From contig JAEUQR010000069.1 of NCBI GenBank assembly GCA_016789705.1, positions 1 to 46,773 on the forward strand: a stretch of 46,773 nt of DNA, read 5' to 3'. Shown piece by piece: positions 7,595 to 15,268 of this stretch; within the stretch, counting starts at the first letter, position 1; each line of letters begins with the position of its first letter. The notes below the pieces were generated by a model. It saw only the letters and a list, made by a program, of their open reading frames with translations. It ran no database searches and was not told where the DNA came from. Source of the DNA: Acidobacteriota bacterium. Its GTDB lineage: Bacteria > Acidobacteriota > Vicinamibacteria > Vicinamibacterales > UBA2999. The translations under genes and the position numbers were made by a program.

Positions 7595-9261
7595 CGGGCG
7601 TCCGCCCGCTCGGCCGTGGTCTCGGTGGTGGCGGGCTTCGCGAAGCGCCTGAAGAAGCTGCCGTCCTTCCACTGCGGGCGGCTGTCGCGGTTGGCGACGC
7701 GCAGGCACAGCTCGCCGATCATCGTCGTGAAGTCGGCCGCGGCGCCGCGGTCGATCGGCTGATCGAGATCGTCCGACGGCGCGTGGTAGCGCTCGCGCGT
7801 CCAGTCGGCCGCGATCTTCGCCTCGGGCGTGCCTTCCTCGTAACCCACCTTCATCGCCAGCGCCGGCACCCCTTCGCGGATGAAGCTGTACTGGTCGCTG
7901 CGGATGAAGCGGTTGCGCTGCGGCTCGGGGTCGGCCTGCACGCCGACGTTCATGGCTGCCGTCACCGCCCGCACGTCGTCGCCGAGGTCCGACTCGTCGA
8001 GGCCGAGCACCATGAGCGTCTTCAGCGGGAAGAGCGGCAGGAACATGTCCATGTTGATGTTGGCGACGATGCCGTCCTTCGCCACCGTGGGATTGAGCGC
8101 GAAGTAGCGGGAGCCGAGCAGGCCCTTCTCTTCCGCGGTGACGGCCACGAACACCACCGAACGTTTCGGCCGTGCTGCCGCGATCGCCCTGGCCGATTCG
8201 AGCAGCGTGGCGATGCCCGAGGCGTTGTCCATCGCGCCGTTGTAGATGGCGTCGCCGTCGATGGCCGCGCCGATGCCCACGTGGTCGAGATGGGCGGTCA
8301 GCACCACGAACTCGTCGGCGAGCGCCTGATCGCGGCCGCGCACGACGCCGACGACGTTCTGCGACTCGACGTTCTGGCTCTCGACCGCCACCGTGGCGCG
8401 CACGGTGCCGGTGAGCGGGAACCGCGGCAGCGCCTTGCCCTCGTCGGCCGCCTTGAGCACGTCGGCGAAGGTGTGACCCGAGCCCTCGAAGAGCCGCTCG
8501 GCCCTGGCCGGATTGAACGCCACCGACAGCTGCTGGCCGGCGGTTTCGTCGAGCGACGCATCGGCCAGCGCCATCGCCGGGTTGAGACGGTTGGCCGCCG
8601 AGCGCTCCCACGGCACGTCCATCGCCTTCGGGTTCGCCACCGAGATCGTGCCCACCGCGCCCAGGCGCTTCAGCGTGGCCCAGCGTTCGCCCGCCGACTG
8701 GTAGTGCGCGCTGAGCGCGCCCGGCACGTTGCGGGGGCTTCCGGCGAGGTACACGACCACCTTGCCCTTCACGTCGAGGCCGGCGAAATCGTCGTGCGCC
8801 ACTTCCGGGATGACCAGGCCGTGGCCGGCGAAGACGAGCGGCGCGTCGACTGCCGGCGCCGGATCGATGCGCATGCTGAAGGTGGCCTCGTCACCGAGCA
8901 CGACCGGCGCCTCCTTGCCGCGTCTGACGATGGCCAGGCTCGACTTCGCCTCATCGATACGGCGCGAGCGGAAGGTCACCGGCTGCAGGTAGCCGTTGCT
9001 GCCACCCGGCTGCACGCCGGCGTCGGCGAACGCGTCGGCCACGTAGTTGGCGGCCTTGCGATGTTCGGGACTTCCGGTTTCGCGGCCGCGCATCTCGTCG
9101 TTCGCGAGGAACGAGACGTGTTTCCACCAGGCCGCCGCCTGCTCGGGGGCGTCCGCCGCGGGCGCCGCCGGTGAGTCACCGGCCGCGGGCGTCGACGCCG
9201 GGCCGGCGCAGGCCGTGAACGACGCGGCCACGAGGAGGGCGAGCGGGAGACGAACCGTCAT
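7591..9261 (-). CDS. M28 family metallopeptidase (lipoprotein, PA domain)
   Basis: A 556-aa aminopeptidase of family M28. The start at 9261 gives a lipoprotein-type signal (MTVRLPLALLVAASFTAC), with Cys18 as the probable lipidated residue; the -3 position is Phe, which is atypical. A protease-associated (PA) domain occupies roughly 120-210. The catalytic domain keeps all expected zinc ligands and the general base: TAHLDH (about 323-328), GAMDN (Asp about 345), TAEEKG (Glu-Glu about 377-378), NMDM (Asp about 405) and RYHAPSDD (His near 500). A short tandem repeat (VESQN twice, about residues 293-302) precedes the catalytic domain. It lies 40 bases after the aldehyde dehydrogenase gene and is coupled (ATGA) to the acetamidase-family gene. 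Confidence 0.93.
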   Translation of the reverse strand: MTVRLPLALLVAASFTACAGPASTPAAGDSPAAPAADAPEQAAAWWKHVSFLANDEMRGRETGSPEHRKAANYVADAFADAGVQPGGSNGYLQPVTFRSRRIDEAKSSLAIVRRGKEAPVVLGDEATFSMRIDPAPAVDAPLVFAGHGLVIPEVAHDDFAGLDVKGKVVVYLAGSPRNVPGALSAHYQSAGERWATLKRLGAVGTISVANPKAMDVPWERSAANRLNPAMALADASLDETAGQQLSVAFNPARAERLFEGSGHTFADVLKAADEGKALPRFPLTGTVRATVAVESQNVESQNVVGVVRGRDQALADEFVVLTAHLDHVGIGAAIDGDAIYNGAMDNASGIATLLESARAIAAARPKRSVVFVAVTAEEKGLLGSRYFALNPTVAKDGIVANINMDMFLPLFPLKTLMVLGLDESDLGDDVRAVTAAMNVGVQADPEPQRNRFIRSDQYSFIREGVPALAMKVGYEEGTPEAKIAADWTRERYHAPSDDLDQPIDRGAAADFTTMIGELCLRVANRDSRPQWKDGSFFRRFAKPATTETTAERADAR

Positions 9262-9301
9262 GAGCAGGCTCCGGAAACTGGTGGCAGCCGCCACCGCTGA
9301 C

Positions 9302-10681
9302 CTACGCGAGCGCAATCGACACGTACTTGAGGTCGAGGTATTCCTCGATGCCCCACTTGCCGCCTTCGCGGCCGAGCCCCGAGGCCTTCACGCCGCCAAA
9401 CGGCGCCTGCGGCGTCGAGGGCACGCCGTCGTTCACGCCGACGATGCCGAAGTCGAGCGCTTCCGACACGCGGAAGGCGCGCGACAGATCGCGTGTCCAC
9501 AGATACGCGGCCAGCCCGAAGGGCGTGCCGTTGGCGGCCGCCACGGCCTCGGCATCGCGCTCGAAGCGGATGATCGGCGCCACCGGGCCGAACGTCTCCT
9601 CCTCGAGAATCCGCATCCCGGGCGCGACGCCGGTGAGCACCGTGGGCTCGAAGTACAGCCCCTCGCGTGTCGTGCCGCCGACGAGCGCCGTGGCGCCCTT
9701 CGCGAGCGCGTCGCCGACGTGCGCCGACACCTTGTCATGCCCCTGCTGGTCCACGAGTGGGCCGACGTTGGTGGCCGCATCGAGCGGGTCCCCCGTCCGC
9801 AGACCGCGGACGACCTCGGCGAGCCGCGCCGCGAAGGCGTCGTGGATGCCGGCCTGCACGTAGATCCGGTTCGCGCACACACAGGTCTGGCCGGTGTTGC
9901 GGAACTTCGAGGCCACGACTTCGCGCACCGCGAGATCGAGGTCCGCGTCGTCGAAGACGAGGAAGGGTGCATGTCCGCCGAGTTCGAGGGAGACGCGCTT
10001 GACGGTCTTCGCGGCCTGCGCCGCCAGCAGCACGCCCACCTCGGTGCTGCCGGTGAAGGTCAGCTTGCGGATGGCCGGGTCGTCGAAGAAGACCGAGGAC
10101 ACGAGCGCCGGCTCGACGGTGGTGAGGACCTGGAACACGTCCGCCGGCCCGCCAGCCTCGCGCCACAACTCTTCGAGGCGAAGGGCGGTGAGCGGCGACT
10201 GCTCGGCCGGCTTCAGCACCACGGTGCAGCCCGCGGCGAGTGCGGGGGCCGCCTTGCGCGTGACCATCGCCGCCGGGAAGTTCCACGGCGTGACCGCGTA
10301 GACCGGCCCGACCGCCTGCGGCCGCACGAGCAGGCGCTTGTGCGTGAACTGGCTGGGCACGGTCTCGCCGTAGACCCGTTTGGCTTCTTCGGCGTACCAC
10401 TCGACGAAAGCGGCGGCGTACTTCACCTCGCCGCGCGACTCGGTGATGGGTTTTCCCATCTCCTCCGTCATGAGGCGCGCCAGCCGGTCTTCGTCCTGGA
10501 TCATCAGGTTGAACCAGCGGCGCAGGATCGCCGACCGTTCGTAGGCGCTGCGATCGCGCCAGGCCGGAAACGCCTCGATGGCGCCCTTCGCCGCGGCGCG
10601 CGCCTCGGCGAGGCCGGCATTGGGCACGCTCTGCACGCAGCGGCCGGTGGCCGGATTCTGCACGTCGAAGGTCGCGCTCAC
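9302..10681 (-). CDS. gabD: NAD(P)-dependent aldehyde dehydrogenase, succinate-semialdehyde dehydrogenase type
   Basis: A 459-aa aldehyde dehydrogenase closest in pattern to GabD, which oxidises succinate semialdehyde to succinate. The fold signature GPVYAVTPWNFPAAM (about 125-139), FTGSTEVG, catalytic Glu in LELGGHAPF (about 233) and catalytic Cys in NTGQTCVCANR (about 267) are present, and the C-terminal APFGGVKASGLGREGG is GabD-like. The start is a GTG at 10681 overlapping the stop of the aminotransferase gene (GTGA), with GAGGTG five bases upstream; another in-frame GTG lies at 10699. Its position directly after the decarboxylase and aminotransferase genes suggests it oxidises the aldehyde made by that aminotransferase, which need not be succinate semialdehyde. 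Confidence 0.88.
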   Translation of the reverse strand: MSATFDVQNPATGRCVQSVPNAGLAEARAAAKGAIEAFPAWRDRSAYERSAILRRWFNLMIQDEDRLARLMTEEMGKPITESRGEVKYAAAFVEWYAEEAKRVYGETVPSQFTHKRLLVRPQAVGPVYAVTPWNFPAAMVTRKAAPALAAGCTVVLKPAEQSPLTALRLEELWREAGGPADVFQVLTTVEPALVSSVFFDDPAIRKLTFTGSTEVGVLLAAQAAKTVKRVSLELGGHAPFLVFDDADLDLAVREVVASKFRNTGQTCVCANRIYVQAGIHDAFAARLAEVVRGLRTGDPLDAATNVGPLVDQQGHDKVSAHVGDALAKGATALVGGTTREGLYFEPTVLTGVAPGMRILEEETFGPVAPIIRFERDAEAVAAANGTPFGLAAYLWTRDLSRAFRVSEALDFGIVGVNDGVPSTPQAPFGGVKASGLGREGGKWGIEEYLDLKYVSIALA

Positions 10682-11970
10682 GCGAACACCTCGCGGCACA
10701 CGCCGGCGAGGACGTCGAGCCCGCGCCCGAGCTCGTCGGCCGGTGTCGTGAGCGGCGGCAGCAGGCGAATCACGTTCTTCGCCGTGCCCGACTTGAGCAG
10801 CAACAGGCCGCGGGCGCGCGACAGGTCCACGATCTTCTGGGCGCTGGCGCTATCGGGCGCGAGGTCCGCCGGCTTGACGATCTCGATGGCTTTCATGGCG
10901 CCGAGGCCGCGCACGTCCCCCACCTGCGGATGTGCGGTCTTGAGCGCACCGAGGGCCGCCTCCATCTGTGCGGCCTGGCGTTCGGCCTGTTCGAGCACAC
11001 GCTCGTCGCGGAAGACGTCGAGCACGGCGAGCGCCGCCGCGCAGGCCACGGGGTTGCCGGCGTAGGTGCCGCCGAGCCCGCCCGCGGCCGGGGCGTCCAT
11101 GATCGCGGCCTTCCCGGTGACGGCCGAGAGCGGCAGCCCGCCGCCGAGGCTCTTGGCCATGGTGACCAGGTCCGGCTCGATGCCGGAGTGCTCGTAGGCC
11201 CACATCTTCCCGGTGCGCCCGAAGCCGCACTGGATTTCGTCGGCGATGAGCACGATGCCGTGCGCCGTGCAGATCCGCCGGAGTTCGCGCATGAACTCGG
11301 CCGGCGCCGGCACGAAGCCGCCTTCGCCGAGCTGCGGCTCGATGATGATGGCGGCCACCTGCGAGGGCATCACGCGCGTGTCGAAGAGGTACTGCAGCGC
11401 CTTGAGCGCGTCGGCCGACGTGATGCCGCGATACTCATACGGGAACGGCGTGTGATAGACCTCCGACGCGAACGGCCCGAAGTTCTGCTTGTAGCCCGTG
11501 CTCGACGCCGTCATCGACAGCCCGAGCAGCGTGCGGCCGTGGAAGGCGCCATTGAAGGCGATGACCGCGGGGCGATTGGTGTAACCGCGGGCGATCTTCA
11601 CCGCGTTCTCGGTGGCCTCGACGCCGGTCGTGAGGAGCAGCGTCTTGTTCGGGCCGCCGCTTACGAGCGCATTCAGCCGCGCGGCGAGCTCGGTATAGAC
11701 GTCGTAACTGGCCACCTGATAGCAGGTGTGCATCACGGCGTCGAGCTGGCGCTTGGCCGCCTCGACCACCTTCGGGTGGCGATGGCCGGTGTTGAGCACG
11801 CCGATGCCACCCACGAAGTCGAGGTATTCGCGGCCGTCGGTGTCCCACACGCGCGCGCCTTCGGCCCGCGCCACGTAGAAGGGATGCGTCTCGGCCACGC
11901 CGCGGGCGACGTGTGCGGCGCGGGCGGCGGCGGTGGCGAAGGAGCTGGCGGCGGTGGGTGTGGTGCTCAT
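10678..11970 (-). CDS. gabT: Class III aminotransferase, 4-aminobutyrate aminotransferase type
   Basis: A 430-aa PLP-dependent aminotransferase that moves the terminal amino group of an omega-amino acid or amine to a 2-oxo acid. YLDFVGGIGVLNTGHRHPKV (49-68), FNGAFHGRTLLGLSMT (139-154), IIEPQLGEGGF (209-219), the Asp of LIADEIQCGFGRTG (241-254) and the PLP lysine in MAKSLGGGLPL (Lys273) place it with GabT/4-aminobutyrate transaminases. The start ATG overlaps the decarboxylase stop (ATGA) and its own stop overlaps the aldehyde dehydrogenase start, so the three proteins are probably made in step. GABA is the default substrate guess; an amine from the neighbouring decarboxylase is the alternative. 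Confidence 0.9.
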   Translation of the reverse strand: MSTTPTAASSFATAAARAAHVARGVAETHPFYVARAEGARVWDTDGREYLDFVGGIGVLNTGHRHPKVVEAAKRQLDAVMHTCYQVASYDVYTELAARLNALVSGGPNKTLLLTTGVEATENAVKIARGYTNRPAVIAFNGAFHGRTLLGLSMTASSTGYKQNFGPFASEVYHTPFPYEYRGITSADALKALQYLFDTRVMPSQVAAIIIEPQLGEGGFVPAPAEFMRELRRICTAHGIVLIADEIQCGFGRTGKMWAYEHSGIEPDLVTMAKSLGGGLPLSAVTGKAAIMDAPAAGGLGGTYAGNPVACAAALAVLDVFRDERVLEQAERQAAQMEAALGALKTAHPQVGDVRGLGAMKAIEIVKPADLAPDSASAQKIVDLSRARGLLLLKSGTAKNVIRLLPPLTTPADELGRGLDVLAGVCREVFA

Positions 11971-13379
11971 CGTGTGACCTCGTGCTGCATGGCGGCCCAG
12001 AGCCGCTCGACGTCGGCGCGCTCCGTGTGTTCCGACCCGATCGACACGCGCACCATCCAGCGCCCGTCGAGCGTGGCCGGTGTCAGGTAGGCCTGCCCTG
12101 ACCGGTTCAGGCGATCACACCACGCCTGCGTGTGCCTGTCCATCGCTTCTGGCGAGAGCCCGGGCGGCTCGTGCCGCACGCACAGGGTCTGCAGCGGCAC
12201 CGGTGCCAGCACGCGCCAGCCCGGCGCGGCCGACACCTGGCCGGCGAGCCAGCGGGCGTTCTCGAGATCGCGGCGCAGCCGCGCCTGCAGTCCCGACACG
12301 CCCTGTTCGCGGATGAGGAACCACAACTTGAGCGCACGGAACCGGCGGCCGAGCGGAATGCCCCAATCGCGGTAGTTCTTCACGCGGCCATCGGCCGACG
12401 ACTGCAGGTAGCTCGGGTTGGTCGACATCACGCGCACCAGATGTTCCGGATCGCGCACGAAGTAGGTGGTGCAGTCGAAGGCCGCGCCGAGCCACTTGTG
12501 CGGATTGAGCACGAGCGAATCGGCCGCCTCGATGCCGTCCCACATCCAGCGGCATTCGGGCAGCACCATGGCCGAGCCGGCCATCGCCGCGTCGACGTGC
12601 AGCCAGATGGTGGTGCCGGCCAGCACGTCCGCAATGGCCCGCACGGGATCGAGCGCCGTGGTGGTCGTGGTGCCGGTCGTGGCCACGACGGCGCACGGCA
12701 CGCGGCCGGCCGCGCGATCGTCGACGATGGCCGTCGCCAGCGCGTCGGCCCGCATGGCGTAGGCGCCGTCACAGGCGATGTGCCGGATGTTCTCGCGGCC
12801 GAAGCCAGCGAGCAGCGCCGCCTTGTCCACGGAACTGTGGCTGTAGGCCGAGGTGTAGACGACGAGCGCGTGCGGCTCGGCCTGGAGGCCCCCGCGTCCG
12901 AGGCCGTAGTTGGTGGCGCGCTCACGCGCGCAGATGAGCGCGAGGAGCGTAGAGGTCGACGCGGTGTCCTGGATGACGCCCTGCCAGGGATCCGACAGGC
13001 CCACCATCTGGCGCAGCCAGTCGGTGGCTACCTCTTCCACCTCGGTCAGGGCGGGACTGGACTGCCAGGCCAGACCGAGCACGCCGAGGCCGGTCGATAC
13101 GTAGTCGCCGAGCACGCTGCCGAGGGTACCGTTGCAGGGGAAGTAGCCGAAGAACGCCGGTGACTGCCAGTGCGAAAGGCCCGGCATGACGATCGTGTCG
13201 AGGTCGGCCAGCACCGCCTCGAAGGGCTCCGGCTGGCCGGGCGGCGACTGCGGCAGGCGCGCCTTGATGTCGCCGGGGGCCGTCTGCGCCATCACCGGCC
13301 GCTCGGCCACCTTCGCGCGGTAGTCGGCAATCCAGTCCACCACGGCGTGGCCGTGTTTGCGGAATTCTTCCGGAGTCAT
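11967..13379 (-). CDS. Group II PLP-dependent amino acid decarboxylase (aromatic-L-amino-acid decarboxylase-like)
   Basis: A 470-aa PLP enzyme of the aromatic amino acid/glutamate decarboxylase superfamily. GLSHWQSPAFFGYFP (about 67-81) matches the N-terminal substrate loop of DOPA/tryptophan decarboxylases. The PLP-stacking His is in YTSAYSHSSVDKA (about 175-187), the cofactor Asp in WLHVDAAMAGSA (about 259-270), and the Schiff-base Lys in LNPHKWLG (Lys295). NYRDWGIPLGRRFRALKLWF is likewise typical of the aromatic branch rather than of GadB. The start at 13379 gives MTPEEFRKHG, the usual AADC beginning. It follows the esterase gene after 4 bases and couples to the aminotransferase by ATGA. 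Substrate (Trp, Tyr, Phe or another) cannot be read from sequence alone. Confidence 0.9.
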   Translation of the reverse strand: MTPEEFRKHGHAVVDWIADYRAKVAERPVMAQTAPGDIKARLPQSPPGQPEPFEAVLADLDTIVMPGLSHWQSPAFFGYFPCNGTLGSVLGDYVSTGLGVLGLAWQSSPALTEVEEVATDWLRQMVGLSDPWQGVIQDTASTSTLLALICARERATNYGLGRGGLQAEPHALVVYTSAYSHSSVDKAALLAGFGRENIRHIACDGAYAMRADALATAIVDDRAAGRVPCAVVATTGTTTTTALDPVRAIADVLAGTTIWLHVDAAMAGSAMVLPECRWMWDGIEAADSLVLNPHKWLGAAFDCTTYFVRDPEHLVRVMSTNPSYLQSSADGRVKNYRDWGIPLGRRFRALKLWFLIREQGVSGLQARLRRDLENARWLAGQVSAAPGWRVLAPVPLQTLCVRHEPPGLSPEAMDRHTQAWCDRLNRSGQAYLTPATLDGRWMVRVSIGSEHTERADVERLWAAMQHEVTR

Positions 13380-13383
13380 CGCC

Positions 13384-14136
13384 CTACCGTTCCCACACGC
13401 CGCGGATCCACGGCGCGGCATCCGACAGGGCATCGACGAACCCCGGGACCAGATGGTGCGGCACGTCGTCGATGAACGCCGTGGTGATGTCGGCGCCGCG
13501 GCCCTTCAGCGTCTGCACGGCCTGCTCGAGCGGCTCGATCGGCACGGTCTCGTCGGCGCGGCTGTGGATGACATAGAGCGGCATGCGCAGGAGCGGTGTG
13601 GCCCAGTCGGTGCCGCTGTCGAGGGCCTTCCTCGCCGCCTGCGCCTCGGCGCGCGTGCGTACCGCCGTCGTGATGGGCAGCGCCGCCATGGGAATGGCCG
13701 CCCGGAAGATCTCGGGATGGGTGGCGCCCAGATACCATGCGCCCGATCCGCCCATACTGAAGCCCGTGACGAGCGTGTGCTTCTCGTTGATGGGGTGGTC
13801 CTTCTTCACCTGCGCCACCACGGCCAGCACCGCGGCTTCGCTGTCTGGATGCGCCCAGCTGAACTCGGGCGCGTCGGGCGCGACGATGACGGCGTTCAGC
13901 GATTCAAGCGCCGGAAACACGAGCTGGCCCACGTAGCCGAGGCCGAAGTACGGAGAGAGTCCGGGCTCCTGCGTGGTGCCGTAGTGCAGGCCGACGATGA
14001 GCGGGTACCCGCCCTCGGGCGCCGGCGCCTTCGGCACGAGCGTGCCGTAGGTGAGGTTCGCGTCGCCGGCCTTCAGCTCGCGCTGGTCCATCCGGACCGA
14101 CATCTGGTCCAGGCGCTGTTCGAGGGAACGTCGCAT
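13384..14136 (-). CDS. Alpha/beta hydrolase (phospholipase/carboxylesterase-like)
   Basis: A 250-aa cytosolic serine hydrolase. The nucleophile elbow is GFSMGGSGAWYLG (Ser127); HSRADETVP (Asp195) and DVPHHL (His227 or 228) supply the rest of the triad. PLIVGLHYGT at 45-54 gives the oxyanion-hole strand. The pattern is that of the carboxylesterase/dienelactone-hydrolase-like group often annotated as prolyl oligopeptidase family. The start at 14136 is preceded by TACGAT ending 7 bases upstream, so the mRNA may begin at or next to the ATG; an internal ATG at residue 12 is possible. It heads a tightly packed seven-gene run down to 5597. Confidence 0.82.
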   Translation of the reverse strand: MRRSLEQRLDQMSVRMDQRELKAGDANLTYGTLVPKAPAPEGGYPLIVGLHYGTTQEPGLSPYFGLGYVGQLVFPALESLNAVIVAPDAPEFSWAHPDSEAAVLAVVAQVKKDHPINEKHTLVTGFSMGGSGAWYLGATHPEIFRAAIPMAALPITTAVRTRAEAQAARKALDSGTDWATPLLRMPLYVIHSRADETVPIEPLEQAVQTLKGRGADITTAFIDDVPHHLVPGFVDALSDAAPWIRGVWER

Positions 14137-14143
14137 GAGCGGG

Positions 14144-14149
14144 ATCGTA
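14144..14149 (-). promoter_or_regulatory. -10-like hexamer 7 nt before the esterase start
   Basis: TACGAT on the minus strand ends 7 bases before the ATG at 14136. No Shine-Dalgarno lies between. It resembles the better -10/start pairs at the asparaginase, aminotransferase, pyrK and arsR genes. Confidence 0.3.
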
Positions 14150-14189
14150 GCGGATTGCACGACCGGGCCGCCAGACTCTCCGCGGGCCT

Positions 14190-14858
14190 TCACCGCCGCG
14201 CGCCAGGCACCGCGGCGACGCGCGGCCCGAGCACCTCGCGCAGCCGCGGCCCGGCGAGGTCCCACTGCATCGGTCCATAGAACTGCCCGGGCCGGTCGAT
14301 CGCACCGAAGTCGTAGCTGGCGACATCGGTCGTGGCGTGCAGGTCGCCACGCGGCAGGATCTGGTGCGCCAGCTCGTGCGCGGCCACCCGTCCGATCCCG
14401 CGGCCGATCGCTGCCACGAGGTCTGCCCGCAACGTGCCAGGCGGCGCGAAACGCACGGCCAGCGCCGCGAGCGTCGCAAAGTCGACGGCCCCTTCGCCGC
14501 CAAACGCGCCGAGCCCGCGCGACTCGGCCACGGCCATGCCGCGAATGGCCTGCCGCGGCGGGAAGGCCTGCACGACGCGCACGCGGTAGTGGGCAGTGCG
14601 GGACGAGGTGACATCGAGCCGCAGGCCGGCGAACGCCGCCGCGAGTTCGGCGCGCGCCAATGACTCCACGGTGGTGCGTTCCGACGCCGACAGCGGCCCG
14701 CCGCGCGTCGCGTCCAGGGCCGGCGCCTCGAAGGTCACGGCGTCGAACCAGAAGCCGGCGGCCACGACGTGGTCGGCCGAGCGGCGCGACACCTCCCACG
14801 CGAGCAGCAGCGTGGTGGTCAAGGCGGCGACGCCGATGACGACGCGCGCGCTGACCAT
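14190..14858 (-). CDS. Exported or membrane-anchored HExxH protein, putative zinc metalloprotease
   Basis: A 222-aa protein with an N-terminal hydrophobic segment (MVSARVVIGVAALTTTLLLA), a signal peptide or anchor. Near the C-terminus is HELAHQ (161-166) followed eight residues after its second histidine by another histidine (RGDLHAT, His174): an HExxHx8H arrangement suggesting a zincin-type metal site. I recognise no further family. The start at 14858 leaves 13 bases to the upstream gene; an in-frame ATG at 14900 would overlap that gene by 29 bases and add a polar extension ahead of the hydrophobic segment, so it is less likely. The function may be proteolytic or just metal-binding. Confidence 0.68.
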   Translation of the reverse strand: MVSARVVIGVAALTTTLLLAWEVSRRSADHVVAAGFWFDAVTFEAPALDATRGGPLSASERTTVESLARAELAAAFAGLRLDVTSSRTAHYRVRVVQAFPPRQAIRGMAVAESRGLGAFGGEGAVDFATLAALAVRFAPPGTLRADLVAAIGRGIGRVAAHELAHQILPRGDLHATTDVASYDFGAIDRPGQFYGPMQWDLAGPRLREVLGPRVAAVPGARR

Positions 14859-14871
14859 CGTCCGCTCGGCG

Positions 14872-15231
14872 TCAGGGTCTCCGCCGGAAGGCGGCGACAA
14901 CGCCCCCGACGAGATAACAGACGGCCATGCCGACGGCGAGCATCGCCGCGGCCAGCATCGGCTGGTAGCGTCCGTCGTAGAGCCCGACAGCCGCCCACAC
15001 GGTGAACCACAGCCAGGGCCGCGCGAACTGGAGCGCGCCGCCGACCGGACCGGCCAGGCCGCGGGCCACCGTGAAGAACCCGAACGCGCCCGAGCCGAGC
15101 CCCGCGGCCACCACCGTGCCCCGCGCCGTGGCCTCGGCGCCGACGAACACCGCCGTCACGATCACGGTGAGCGCCAGGGTGGCAAAGCCGGCATAGATGC
15201 CGGGCAGGATTCGGGAAGACGGACGCACCAC
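14872..15231 (-). CDS. Small membrane protein, unknown function
   Basis: A 119-aa protein with about four hydrophobic segments: YAGFATLALTVIVTAVFVGA, TVVAAGLGSGAFGFFTVARG, RPWLWFTVWAAVGLYDG and AAAMLAVGMAVCYLVGGVVA. It ends in a short basic tail. I do not recognise a family. The start is GTG at 15231; a TATACT hexamer (15250-15245) lies 13 bases upstream, giving a very short 5' leader if used. It is followed after 13 bases by the HExxH gene, so the two probably form a pair. Confidence 0.68.
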   Translation of the reverse strand: MVRPSSRILPGIYAGFATLALTVIVTAVFVGAEATARGTVVAAGLGSGAFGFFTVARGLAGPVGGALQFARPWLWFTVWAAVGLYDGRYQPMLAAAMLAVGMAVCYLVGGVVAAFRRRP

Positions 15232-15244
15232 GGGACTGGGATCG

Positions 15245-15250
15245 AGTATA
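15245..15250 (-). promoter_or_regulatory. -10-like TATACT upstream of the small membrane protein
   Basis: TATACT on the minus strand ends 13 bases before the GTG at 15231. The 38-base gap downstream of the asparaginase gene holds no other signal I can support. Confidence 0.3.
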
Positions 15251-15268
15251 CCGGCGGCGACGCGGCGG

